From Bradyrhizobium sp. OK095 (GTDB lineage: Bacteria; Pseudomonadota; Alphaproteobacteria; Rhizobiales; Xanthobacteraceae), in NCBI RefSeq assembly GCF_900109945.1, contig NZ_FOBX01000002.1, positions 186,001-250,000 on the forward strand: a DNA stretch of 64,000 bases, given 5' to 3'. The translations under genes and the position numbers were made by a program. Positions within the stretch are counted from its first letter, which is position 1; the number at the start of each line of letters is the position of its first letter. The notes under the pieces are model-generated. The model did no database searches and was not told the origin of the DNA. It saw nothing but the letters and a program-made list of their open reading frames with translations. Below are positions 25,596 to 35,134 of the stretch, one piece after another.

Positions 25596-26324
25596 TCACT
25601 TGATAGAAGATGTCTGGAATATCCGGCCCCATTCCGCAAGAGCTCCGACGTCGCCACCGGCGAGCTCAAGGGTCCGCCACAGCGTGACCGCGACCGAATC
25701 CAGTACGGCGATGTCCAATTCCCGTTCGAGCGAGGCCGCAAGCGCGGCACCATCGAGATTGGTGCAGAGGATGACGACGGCATCGGCGCCTTCCGCCGCG
25801 ACCGCGCGGATCATCTCCGCGATCGTTGCAGGCGCGACCTCGCCAAAGGAAAAATTGTCGCGCAGGCCAAGATGGCGTTCGGCATGCGGAGCGATCCCCT
25901 CCTCGGCCCAGACGCCGCCAATCCGTCGCTGCACATCGTCCGTATAGGGGGAGACGAGACCGACGCGCTTGGCGCCGAGCGCGCGGGCGGCATCGATGCA
26001 GGCGAGCGTGGATGTCGTCGCGGGGACACCCGTGCGCGCCGTGATCGCTTCGCAAAGGCTCCGGTCGCGGCCGATACCGAGCCAGCTTGCGGACGTGCCG
26101 TTCCAGGCGATGGCGTCGACCTTGGCATCCGCCAGCAGGTCCGCCGCAGGCAGCATCACCGAGGCGTCGAACTGGTTCAACGCTGCGGCATCGAGCGCGA
26201 TCTCGGTGACGCGGAACCGCGAGAAATGCGCGGTGACATCAGCCACGCCGTGCAGCATGGCGCTGGTGACGGGCTCGAGCACCGAATTGGAGGACGGCGT
26301 GATCATGCCGAGGCGTTTGCGCAT
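25596..26324 (-). CDS. Asp/Glu racemase superfamily protein, arylmalonate decarboxylase / maleate isomerase-like
   Basis: A 242-residue two-domain alpha/beta protein. The N-terminal catalytic Cys position is occupied by G76 in AWNGTSASW, whereas the C-terminal Cys is present (C187 in ILCTNLDG). This Gly-Thr-Ser / single-Cys pattern is what is known for arylmalonate decarboxylase, while maleate isomerases and two-base racemases have both cysteines. It lies between an ABC ATPase gene (9 bp) and the hydantoinase (11 bp). It could decarboxylate or isomerise a malonate- or maleate-like acid; the substrate is unknown. Confidence 0.82.
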   Translation of the reverse strand: MRKRLGMITPSSNSVLEPVTSAMLHGVADVTAHFSRFRVTEIALDAAALNQFDASVMLPAADLLADAKVDAIAWNGTSASWLGIGRDRSLCEAITARTGVPATTSTLACIDAARALGAKRVGLVSPYTDDVQRRIGGVWAEEGIAPHAERHLGLRDNFSFGEVAPATIAEMIRAVAAEGADAVVILCTNLDGAALAASLERELDIAVLDSVAVTLWRTLELAGGDVGALAEWGRIFQTSSIK

Positions 26325-26333
26325 GGCTCTACC

Positions 26334-27110
26334 TTACGACGCCTGCGCAAGCCGCGTCGACTCCTCCCGGATCAGGGACAGGATGCGGCGCTTTGCGTCG
26401 TTGAATTCGGGGCTGGTGATATCGCGCGGGCGCGGCATGTCGAAGTTCACGGCCTCGCGGATCCGGCCCGGCCGCTTGGTCATCACTACGATCTTGTTGC
26501 CGAGCACCAGCGCCTCGTCGACGCTGTGGGTGACGAACACGATGGTGCAGCGGCGCTTCTGCCAGATCGCGACCAGCTCCTCCTGCATTTCGAGCTTGGT
26601 CTGGGCATCCAGCGCCGCGAACGGCTCGTCCATCAGGATGACGCTTGGGTTCATCAGCAGCGCACGGGCAATGCCGACGCGTTGATTCATGCCGCCGGAC
26701 AGCTCGGAGGGATGGTGATGCTCGAAGCCGCGGAGGCCTACGAGATCGATGAACTCCATGGCGCGATCGTACCGTTCGGCTTTAGTGACGCCCTTGAGCT
26801 TGAGATGGAAGGCGACGTTGTCGATCGCGGTGAGCCACGGCATCAGGGTCGGTTGCTGAAACACCACGCCGCGGTCCGAGCCCGGCCGCTCCACCTGCTT
26901 GCCGTCGACCAGCGTGCGGCCGGAGGTCGCCTGCTCGAAGCCGGCGATGATGTTCAGCAGTGTCGACTTGCCGCAGCCGGACGGGCCGAGCAGGCAGACG
27001 AAATCATTGGCCTCGATGTCGAGATTGATGTTGTCCAGCGTCAGCAGGTCGCGGCCGCGCCGCTTGTCGGAAAACACCTTGACGATGTTGCGAAGCTCGA
27101 TTGCCGCCAT
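26334..27110 (-). CDS. ABC transporter ATP-binding protein, nitrate/sulfonate/taurine type
   Basis: A 258-residue ATPase. Walker A is GPSGCGKST (42-50), the signature is LSGGMNQRVGIARAL, Walker B is VILMDEPFAALD and the switch His is in VTHSVDEAL. This is the SsuB/TauB/NrtD class. ATG 27110 shares its A with the permease stop (TGATG). With the permease and binding protein it forms a complete importer feeding the hydantoinase and its neighbour. Confidence 0.92.
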   Translation of the reverse strand: MAAIELRNIVKVFSDKRRGRDLLTLDNINLDIEANDFVCLLGPSGCGKSTLLNIIAGFEQATSGRTLVDGKQVERPGSDRGVVFQQPTLMPWLTAIDNVAFHLKLKGVTKAERYDRAMEFIDLVGLRGFEHHHPSELSGGMNQRVGIARALLMNPSVILMDEPFAALDAQTKLEMQEELVAIWQKRRCTIVFVTHSVDEALVLGNKIVVMTKRPGRIREAVNFDMPRPRDITSPEFNDAKRRILSLIREESTRLAQAS

Positions 27111-27961
27111 CAGCCCGCCCTGCCCTGCACGGTTGTCGTCTGCTGCCAGCGCAGCGTGCGCGCCATGATCGCCTTGAGGCCGAGATCGGAGAGATAGCCG
27201 AGCAGCCCGATCGAGATCATCGCCGCGAGCACGATGTCGTAGCGCAGGAAGTAGTAGGAATCCCACAGCACGTAGCCCAGGCCGCTTTTCACCGCGACCA
27301 TCTCGGCCGTGACCGTCAGCATCCAGGCCGACCCGACCGCGATGCGCAGGCCCGCGAAGATCGAGGGCAGCGCTGCCGGCAGCACGATGTCGGTCAGCAT
27401 CTGCCGCTGGCTTGCGCCCATCATGGCACCGGCACGCACCAGATTATGGTCCACGGTCTTGACGCCGTGGATGGTATTCATCAGCACGGGAAAGAAGGCG
27501 CCGAGGAACACGAGGAAGATCGCCGGCTTGTCGGCAATGCCGAACCAGATGATCGCGAGCGGGATCCAGGACACCGGCGGGATCGGACGCAGCATCTGCA
27601 GCGTCGGCTCCAGCGTCTTCTCGAACAGACGCGACCAGCCAATGGCGACACCGGCGAGGATGCCGAGCAGGCTTGCCAGCGCAAAACCACCGAACACGCG
27701 CAAAGCACTGGCGAGCGCATCGCGCAGCCAGTGCCCGGAATAGGTCTGCGTGGTCTCGTCGAAGCCGAACACCCAGTCACCGAGCGCATGCAGCACCGCG
27801 CTCGGCGCCGGCAGCAGCGCGGGCGGAAGCACGCCGCTGCGGGCAAAAACTTCCCAGCCCGCGATCAACAGCGCAGGCACGACGACGCGTTCGAGCCCCT
27901 GAAATAGCCGCGTCAGCCGAAACGCGCGCCTTGCCGGCGCGGCATCAATAACCGAGGTCAT
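27110..27961 (-). CDS. ABC transporter permease, nitrate/sulfonate/taurine type
   Basis: A 283-residue inner-membrane protein with about six hydrophobic segments and the cytoplasmic EAA loop (GASQRQMLTDIVLPAALPSIFAGLR). The start is MTSVIDAAP at 27961, which overlaps the end of the binding-protein gene by 17 bp; a longer frame would overlap it by more than 80 bp. It pairs with the ATPase encoded directly downstream. Confidence 0.9.
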   Translation of the reverse strand: MTSVIDAAPARRAFRLTRLFQGLERVVVPALLIAGWEVFARSGVLPPALLPAPSAVLHALGDWVFGFDETTQTYSGHWLRDALASALRVFGGFALASLLGILAGVAIGWSRLFEKTLEPTLQMLRPIPPVSWIPLAIIWFGIADKPAIFLVFLGAFFPVLMNTIHGVKTVDHNLVRAGAMMGASQRQMLTDIVLPAALPSIFAGLRIAVGSAWMLTVTAEMVAVKSGLGYVLWDSYYFLRYDIVLAAMISIGLLGYLSDLGLKAIMARTLRWQQTTTVQGRAG

Positions 27962-28949
27962 TCTTGGCTTTTCCCGTGGCCTGCTCCAGGAACGAATAGT
28001 CCATGTTCTTCTCCGCTTCCGCGGACACATCCTTCGCGATGTATTTGAGGTCGCGCATCATCGCCGCGATCGCGAGCGTCTGCGAACGATGGATCGCAGG
28101 ATCGGGCGACGCATTCTTCAGCGCCTCGGTCGCAACATTCTTGTCGAGGCCGGTGAGCTTGTTGATGACGTCGATCCACAACGCCTTGTCGGCGATCAGC
28201 TTGTTGTCGAGCTCGACCACGGCGGTGACGACGCCCTGAACCCCGGCGCGCTGGCTGGCAATGACATCGGAACGGGTGACGATCAAGTTGGTGAGATTGC
28301 CTGCGGCCTGGTCATACGGCAGCACAAAATGCTTGCCAGCACCGGCAAGGCGGATCTGCGAGGCGAACGGCTCGACCGTGCAGATCATGTCGACCTCGCC
28401 GCGCTGCAACGCTGCGAGATGGTCGGACGGATTCGGAATGTTGATGAACTGGATGTCCTTGTTGGGATCGACGCCCTGCTTCAGGAATGCGCCGCGCATG
28501 TGGATGTCCTGCGCATTGCCGCGGGAGGCCGCGACCTTCAGCGGCTGACCGTCGCTCTTCGCCTTCGCAACGGTGGCCTTGAAAATGGCCCAGTCCTCGG
28601 GCGGCAGGTTCAGCTTCGCCGAGGACAGGCATTCCGAGCCGCCGTTGATCTGGCCGGACACGGCGACGACATCAAAACCTTTGTCGAGCGCGGTGATGTA
28701 GTGGAGGTAGGTGACCTGCGCGACGTCGATGCTCTTCGAGACCAGGGCCGTCAGCACGTCATTACCTGAGTTGAAGCCGGTGGCATCGACCTCGACACCC
28801 TTCGCCATGCCTGAGATCAGCGACATCGGCAGGCAGTGCGCGCATTTGGCATAGCCGAGCTTGATCTTTGCGGTCTGCGCGGAGGCGAGATCGCTTCCAC
28901 CAAGCATTGCCGCCATCACCACGAGGCCCAGTCGCAAACTCGTCCGCAT
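27945..28949 (-). CDS. ABC transporter solute-binding protein (NrtA/SsuA/TauA-like) with CxxC motif
   Basis: A 334-residue periplasmic protein with a signal peptide over about residues 1-24 (cleavage near LASAQ). The mature N-terminus reads KIKLGYAKCAHCLPMSL, placing a C36-x2-C39 pair in the ligand-facing first strand region, which is unusual for this fold; another Cys follows in SECLSSAKL. The remainder (GEVDMICTVEPFASQIR) is typical of the family. It is the first gene of the transporter-hydantoinase operon, divergent from the GntR gene. Ligand unknown; a hydantoin or ureide is plausible by context. Confidence 0.88.
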   Translation of the reverse strand: MRTSLRLGLVVMAAMLGGSDLASAQTAKIKLGYAKCAHCLPMSLISGMAKGVEVDATGFNSGNDVLTALVSKSIDVAQVTYLHYITALDKGFDVVAVSGQINGGSECLSSAKLNLPPEDWAIFKATVAKAKSDGQPLKVAASRGNAQDIHMRGAFLKQGVDPNKDIQFINIPNPSDHLAALQRGEVDMICTVEPFASQIRLAGAGKHFVLPYDQAAGNLTNLIVTRSDVIASQRAGVQGVVTAVVELDNKLIADKALWIDVINKLTGLDKNVATEALKNASPDPAIHRSQTLAIAAMMRDLKYIAKDVSAEAEKNMDYSFLEQATGKAKNDLGY

Positions 28950-28968
28950 CGCTCACTCCGTTTCGAAG

Positions 28969-28984
28969 GCGCGAGATCTCGCGC
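28969..28984. promoter_or_regulatory. 16-bp perfect palindrome in the leader of the binding-protein gene
   Basis: GCGCGAGATCTCGCGC, perfectly self-complementary, starting 20 bp before the start codon of the binding-protein gene. It could be an operator or form a hairpin in the 5' leader of the mRNA. Confidence 0.45.
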
Positions 28985-29034
28985 GTGTTGCGGAAGATCA
29001 TCCGTCGGCCTTCGCGGCAGCGCAATCCGGTTTT

Positions 29035-29049
29035 TGCATGCTGCATACA
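29035..29049. promoter_or_regulatory. Candidate GntR (FCD) operator
   Basis: TGCATG-CTG-CATACA, an inverted repeat with 5 of 6 matching positions per arm, in the divergent spacer between the ABC binding-protein gene and gntR. Size and symmetry are those usual for FadR/GntR-family sites. Confidence 0.5.
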
Positions 29050-29149
29050 ATTTGCGCGGTATGCCATTGTTTTCAGCTAGATGCGTCGGTATTTTGAGCA
29101 AGCCAAAGGGCCGTAAGCGGCTAGGATCGAATTGGGAAGTGAGGCACGC

Positions 29150-29860
29150 GTGCAGCCAAAATCGGAAGCGCCGAAGGGACGAAAGTCGCCCAAACTCAAG
29201 CGGATGGGCCTGCATGAGCGCGCCGCCGCGCGGATGCGGACGATGATCATTCGCGGCGAGTTGCCGCCGGGTTCGCAGACCCAGGAGACCAGACTATCGA
29301 AGGAGCTCGGCGTGTCGCGCACGCCCCTTCGTGAAGCCATGAAGGTGCTGGCGGCGGAAGGATTGATCGAGCTGCGCCCCAATCGCAGCCCGCGCATCGC
29401 CGGCCTCGCGGTCGACAGCATCTCCGAATTGTTCGAAGCGCTGGCCGGCATCGAGCGACTCGCGGCGGAGCTTGCCGCAGAGCGCGCGACCGAGCGCGAT
29501 CTCGCCCGCTTGCGCACGCTCCAGACCCGCATGGAAGGTCACCACCGCAACGGCAAGCTCGACGAATACTTCGCCATCAATGGCGAGATCCACAACACCA
29601 TCGTCCGTATGGCGCGCAACACGCCGCTGCGCGAAGCGCACGAGACGCTGATCTCCCGCGCCGAACGCGCGCGTTACCTCGCACTTGGCGCCGACCGGCG
29701 CTGGAGCAATTCGGTCGACGAGCACGCCAGCATCCTCGCGGCACTCGAGGCGCGTGACAGCGAAGCCGCGGGACGCCTGCTCGGCGCCCATGTCCGCCAG
29801 ACCGGCACCGCGCTGCTCGAGACTCTCGCCCTCTCCAAGCTCAAGTTGACGGCGGCCTGA
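29150..29860 (+). CDS. GntR family (FCD domain) transcriptional regulator
   Basis: A 236-residue regulator: N-terminal winged HTH at about 18-80 (GLHERAAARMRTMII, then TRLSKELGVSRTPLREAMKVLAAEGLI) and a C-terminal all-helical FCD ligand domain with the metal-site histidines in NGEIHNTIV and DEHASILAAL. The start chosen is GTG 29150 with AGTGAGG five bases before it; TTG 29132 or ATG 29204 are alternatives. It is divergent from the transporter-hydantoinase operon and followed 2 bp later by the racemase-like gene, so it probably regulates both sides. Confidence 0.9.
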   Translation: MQPKSEAPKGRKSPKLKRMGLHERAAARMRTMIIRGELPPGSQTQETRLSKELGVSRTPLREAMKVLAAEGLIELRPNRSPRIAGLAVDSISELFEALAGIERLAAELAAERATERDLARLRTLQTRMEGHHRNGKLDEYFAINGEIHNTIVRMARNTPLREAHETLISRAERARYLALGADRRWSNSVDEHASILAALEARDSEAAGRLLGAHVRQTGTALLETLALSKLKLTAA

Positions 29861-29862
29861 CC

Positions 29863-30612
29863 ATGAAGCTGCTGCTGCTCAACCCCAACACCAGCACCGC
29901 AGTCACCCAGTTGATGACGGATGTCGGGCAGCGCGCTGCAGCACCCGGCACCGAGCTCGTCCCCTGCACCGCCTCGCGCGGCGTGCCTTATATCTCCACG
30001 CGTACCGAGGCGCAGATCGGCGGCGCCATCGCGCTGGAAATGCTGGCCGAGCAGCACACCAAGGTTGATGCTGCAATCATCGCCGCGTTCGGCGATCCCG
30101 GCCTGTTCGCCGCGCGCGAAACCTTTGACATTCCCGTCGTCGGCCTGGCTGAAGCCGCGATGCTGACGGCCTGCATGGCCGGACGCCGCTTCGCCATCGT
30201 CACTTTCGCGCAGGCTCTGGGCCCCTGGTACGAGGAATGCGTCCGCGACCACGGACTGCGCGAGCGCTGCGCCGGCATCCGCATGCTCGATACGCCGTTC
30301 CAGGCAATTTCGGAGGTCGGCACCGAGAAGGAGGACCTGCTCGTCGCGCTCGCCCAACGCGCCATCGTCGAGGATGAAGCCGATGTTCTGATCTTTGCCG
30401 GCGCGCCGCTCTCAGGCCTTGCCGAGCGCGTCGCCGACCGGATCCCCGTCCCCGTCGTCGATCAGGTCGTCGCCGCCGTGAAGCAGGCCGAAGCGCTGGT
30501 GGCGCTGCGCTTGCGCAAGGCGACGGCGGGCACATTCCGCCGGCCCGCCGCAAAACCCACCCTTGGCCTTGCCGATGCGCTCGCCGCCCGGCTCGAGCAT
30601 CGCGACAGCTAG
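29863..30612 (+). CDS. Hydantoin racemase-like (Asp/Glu racemase superfamily) protein lacking catalytic cysteines
   Basis: A 249-residue homologue of hydantoin racemase (HyuE): LLLLNPNTSTAVTQLM at the N-terminus and the IIAAFGDPGLFAARE segment. In HyuE the catalytic cysteines lie in the ACFxDPGL and LGCAGM motifs; here these positions are A75 and G180 (FAGAPLSGL), so the two-Cys racemisation chemistry is not available. It could bind a ligand, have another activity, or use other residues. It directly follows gntR and ends tail to tail with an amidase, sharing the bases CTAG for both stops. Confidence 0.82.
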   Translation: MKLLLLNPNTSTAVTQLMTDVGQRAAAPGTELVPCTASRGVPYISTRTEAQIGGAIALEMLAEQHTKVDAAIIAAFGDPGLFAARETFDIPVVGLAEAAMLTACMAGRRFAIVTFAQALGPWYEECVRDHGLRERCAGIRMLDTPFQAISEVGTEKEDLLVALAQRAIVEDEADVLIFAGAPLSGLAERVADRIPVPVVDQVVAAVKQAEALVALRLRKATAGTFRRPAAKPTLGLADALAARLEHRDS

Positions 30613-31991
30613 GGGAGCTTTGGCCGGCGATGCGAAAAACCCAATTCATTTTCGATCATACGGCCAAAGGCAAACAAGCGGGATTCGCAACCGGGCGGCG
30701 CGATGATCTGGATGCCGAAGGGCGGTTCGTTCGCCTCCCGGCGCACCGGCAAGGTCAGGACCGGAAAACCGACCAGCGACACGATGAAGGTGACGGCGAG
30801 ATAATCGATCGGCGTCTCCAGCGCCGTGCCGTCGATCGCGGTGACGTCGCTGACCTCGTTCGGCCAGGGGAAGACCGACGCCGCGGGCGCGACCAGGAAA
30901 TCGGCGCGCCTGAACAGCTCGCGAAAGCTGCGATAGATCGTGGTGCGGCGGCGCTCGGCGTTCAGATAATCTTCCGCGGAGAGCTTTGCGCCCGCCTCGA
31001 TATTCCAGATCACGGTGGGCGTGAGCTCGTCGCGGCGCGTCCTCAGCAGCTCGCCATAACTATTGGCGATGTGCGCGGCGCGCAGCGTGCGGAAGGTTTC
31101 GATCGCTCCGCCGCAATCGGGCGAGGACGGCACGATGTCGCCAACGCGTGCGAGCGCCTCACAGGCCGCAGCAAAACGCGCACGCACATCGCGCGCAACC
31201 GGCGCGAACCCGAAATCCGGCGTCACTGCGATCCGGGGACGCCCTGCGAGCGGACGATCGTCATTGACGACACCGGTCGAGAGTGGATCGTGGACGTCGC
31301 CTCCAGCACATACCGACAGCGCAAGTTCGAGATCATCAACAGCGCGAGCGAGGAAGCCATGGGTGGCGAGCATGTCCCAGCCGAGCGGACGGCGCGGCGA
31401 CGGGATGCGGCCGGGCGTCGGCCGGATCGAAGCGACATCGCAGAAGCTGGCGGGCGTGCGCACCGAGCCGCCGAAATCGGTGCCATGCGCCAGCGGAACC
31501 ATGCCGGTCGCGACCGCGACGGCGGAGCCGCCGGACGACCCACCGGAGGTCAGCGAAGGATCATAGGGATTGCGCGTCGGTCCGCACAATTTGTTGGTGC
31601 AGACGGCACCAAAGCCGAATTCGGGCGTGTTGGTCTTTCCCAAAATGACCGCGCCTGCACGTCGCAGCCGTGCCACCACGAGATCGTCTTCGGCCGGCAA
31701 ATGATCGCGAAACAGCAGAGATCCGTAGGTGGTCGCAAGCCCCGCGGTGTCGGTGAGGTCCTTGATCCCGACGGGCACGCCATGCAGTGGGCCGACTGGT
31801 GCGGGGGCGGCATCGCAGGTTTGCGCGGCGCGGCGGGCGCCCTCGGCATCGACCGTCACGAACGCCGCCAATTGCGGGTCCCGATCAGCGATCCGCGCAA
31901 GATGCGCCTCGACGGCGTCACGCGAGGAGAGCTCGCCGCTGCCAATGGCGCGCGCAAGGGTTGTGGCGGCGAAGTCGCAGATCGATGTCAT
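30609..31991 (-). CDS. Amidase signature family amidohydrolase
   Basis: A 460-residue amidase with the complete Ser-cisSer-Lys triad: K77 in VGIKD, S152 in the GGSSGGS loop and nucleophile S176 in GTDFGGSVR. It hydrolyses a carboxylic amide to acid and ammonia; candidates are N-carbamoyl or ureido compounds given the hydantoinase nearby. The start MTSICDFAAT at 31991 fits the family; the longer frame adds 45 residues crossing the ABC leader. It is divergent from the polyamine-type ABC operon (88 bp between starts) and convergent with the racemase-like gene (4-bp overlap). Confidence 0.9.
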   Translation of the reverse strand: MTSICDFAATTLARAIGSGELSSRDAVEAHLARIADRDPQLAAFVTVDAEGARRAAQTCDAAPAPVGPLHGVPVGIKDLTDTAGLATTYGSLLFRDHLPAEDDLVVARLRRAGAVILGKTNTPEFGFGAVCTNKLCGPTRNPYDPSLTSGGSSGGSAVAVATGMVPLAHGTDFGGSVRTPASFCDVASIRPTPGRIPSPRRPLGWDMLATHGFLARAVDDLELALSVCAGGDVHDPLSTGVVNDDRPLAGRPRIAVTPDFGFAPVARDVRARFAAACEALARVGDIVPSSPDCGGAIETFRTLRAAHIANSYGELLRTRRDELTPTVIWNIEAGAKLSAEDYLNAERRRTTIYRSFRELFRRADFLVAPAASVFPWPNEVSDVTAIDGTALETPIDYLAVTFIVSLVGFPVLTLPVRREANEPPFGIQIIAPPGCESRLFAFGRMIENELGFSHRRPKLP

Positions 31992-32079
31992 CGCCGCACA
32001 ATGCCTGAGCGCGCCTCGAAAGGCGAGCGCGGCGGGCACGAGACTTGCTTTCTCCTTTGGGGCAACGGGAGGCAACACC

Positions 32080-33174
<1,095 letters not shown>

Positions 33175-33204
33175 ATCCAGTCTTTGTCCAGAGGGAGTTC
33201 GAAC

Positions 33205-34251
33205 ATGATCATGAACCGCCGAAGCCTGATGACCACCGCACTCACACTGGGCGCCATGAAGGCGTTTCCCGGACTGAGCTATGCCCAGGCCCGTCCGCTG
33301 GTGTTTGCGACCTTCACCGGAAGCTGGGAAGAAGCCCACAAGGCCGTGCTGGTGCCGGCGTTCCGCAAGGCCAACGCCGATGCCGCGATCGTGCTCGACC
33401 CCATGCTCTCGGTCGACCAGATCGCGAAGGTGAATGCCGCAAAAGCCAATCCGCCGATCGACGTCATGCTGCATGATCCCGGTCCTGCCCTCGTTGCGAT
33501 CGGCCAGGACCTGGTCGAGCCCTATCCGGTCGAGAAGAGCGCTTACTACAAGGACCTGATCTCCGAAGCGCAGGAGCCGATGGGCCCCGCCCCGTTCTTC
33601 CAGGTCGTCGGCCTCACCTACAATCCCGAAGCGATCAAGACGCCGCCGACCTCCTGGGCCGATCTCTGGAAGCCCGAGTTCAAGGGCCGCGTCGGCATCA
33701 CCAACCTCAACTCGACGCTCGGCACCGGCTGGCTGGTCGAGATCGCCAAGATGCGCGGCGGCTCCGAAGCCAACGTCGATCCCGCCTTCAAGGCGATCGA
33801 AGAGCTGAAGCCCAATCTCGCGGCGGTCGCCGCCAATCCCGGTGCACTCGCGACGCTGTTCCAGCAGGGTCAGATCGACATCTCGCCCGGCAATTTCAAC
33901 GCAATCCAGATCCTGAAAGCCCGCGGCGTGCCGGTCGAGTTCGTGGCGCCGAAGGAAGGCGCCATCGCTTTCAAGACCACGATCCATATCGTCAAGAACT
34001 CGCCGAACCGCGATCTTGCCTTCAAGCTGATCGAGGCGTCGCTGACGCCTGAAGTGCAGACCACGCTGATGAACCCTCCCTACCTGATCGTGCCGACCAA
34101 CTCCAAGGTCACGATGGGCGGCGAGATCGCGCGCGTGCTCGCCAAGGACACCGCAGAGCTGAAGCAGAAATTCGTGTTCCAGGACTGGAAGAAGATCAAC
34201 GAGCAGCGCTCGGCCTGGATCGAGCGCTTCAACCGCGAGATCAAGATCTAA
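33205..34251 (+). CDS. ABC transporter solute-binding protein (PotD/Fe3+-type)
   Basis: A 348-residue periplasmic protein. The N-terminus MNRRSLMTTALTLGAMKAF is a twin-Arg-like signal peptide, cleavage near SYAQA. The mature sequence (VFATFTGSWEEAHKAVLVPAFRKAN, PTSWADLWKPEFKGRVGI) is typical of class-2 polyamine/aminoethylphosphonate binding proteins. AGGGAG lies seven bases before ATG 33205. It follows the ATPase after 30 bp. Confidence 0.92.
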   Translation: MIMNRRSLMTTALTLGAMKAFPGLSYAQARPLVFATFTGSWEEAHKAVLVPAFRKANADAAIVLDPMLSVDQIAKVNAAKANPPIDVMLHDPGPALVAIGQDLVEPYPVEKSAYYKDLISEAQEPMGPAPFFQVVGLTYNPEAIKTPPTSWADLWKPEFKGRVGITNLNSTLGTGWLVEIAKMRGGSEANVDPAFKAIEELKPNLAAVAANPGALATLFQQGQIDISPGNFNAIQILKARGVPVEFVAPKEGAIAFKTTIHIVKNSPNRDLAFKLIEASLTPEVQTTLMNPPYLIVPTNSKVTMGGEIARVLAKDTAELKQKFVFQDWKKINEQRSAWIERFNREIKI

Positions 34252-34270
34252 AACCACTGGGGGCTTGGCG

Positions 34271-35134
34271 ATGGGCGCAGCACCGGCATCACGCGACGTG
34301 ACGTCTTACGGAATGGGATTGGCAGCGCCGCTGGCGCTGTTCTTCCTGTTCTTCTTCGTCGCACCGCTGCTGCAATTGCTCTGGCTCTCCTTGCACAACG
34401 ACACGGCCGCGCTCCATTGGGGGCTCGGCCAGTACCTGCACTTCCTCACTGATCCCTTCAGCCTCAGCGTGCTCGGCTCGACATTGCTATTGGGCGCCGA
34501 GGTAACCGCCGTCTGCCTCGTGCTCGGCTTTCCCATTGCGTGGCTCTACCAACGGGTCGGGCCGCGGCTGCAAACCATCATCATCCTGATCGTGCTGCTG
34601 CCGCTCCTGACCAGCGTTGTGGTACGCACCTTCGCCTGGATCGTCATCCTGGGACGCCAGGGCATCATCAACGCGACGCTGCAATCCCTTGGCATCATCG
34701 ATACGCCCTTAAAACTGCTCTACACCCAGTTCGGCGTGGTGATTGCGCTCGCGCAAGTACAGATGCCCCTGATGACCTTGCCGCTGATCACCGCGCTCGG
34801 CCGGATCGATCCCAATCTCGACGATGCCTCATGCTCGCTCGGCGCCGGAAGCTGGCGCACCTTTTTCAGGATCGTGCTGCCGCTGTCGCTGCCGGGCGTC
34901 ATCGCCGGATGCACGCTGACCTATGCGGCTGCGATCACCGCCTTCATCACGCAGTCGCTGATCGGTGGCGGGCAGATGCTGTTCATGCCGATGTATCTCT
35001 ATCAGCAGGCCTCGACCTTGCAGAACTGGCCGTTCGCGTCCGCAATCTCGATCATCTTCCTGCTCGCCGTGCTCGCGGTCGTCTCCGTCTTCACCACGCT
35101 CGGCCGCCTGTCGCGCGGCTATGGAGGCGCGTGA
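34271..35134 (+). CDS. ABC transporter permease (PotB-like)
   Basis: A 287-residue inner-membrane protein with six hydrophobic segments and the EAA loop (SCSLGAGSWRTFFRIVLPLSLPGVIAG). ATG at 34271; a TTG six bases earlier is possible but lacks better spacing. Its stop overlaps the next permease start by one base (TGATG), indicating coupled synthesis of the two permease subunits. Confidence 0.92.
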   Translation: MGAAPASRDVTSYGMGLAAPLALFFLFFFVAPLLQLLWLSLHNDTAALHWGLGQYLHFLTDPFSLSVLGSTLLLGAEVTAVCLVLGFPIAWLYQRVGPRLQTIIILIVLLPLLTSVVVRTFAWIVILGRQGIINATLQSLGIIDTPLKLLYTQFGVVIALAQVQMPLMTLPLITALGRIDPNLDDASCSLGAGSWRTFFRIVLPLSLPGVIAGCTLTYAAAITAFITQSLIGGGQMLFMPMYLYQQASTLQNWPFASAISIIFLLAVLAVVSVFTTLGRLSRGYGGA

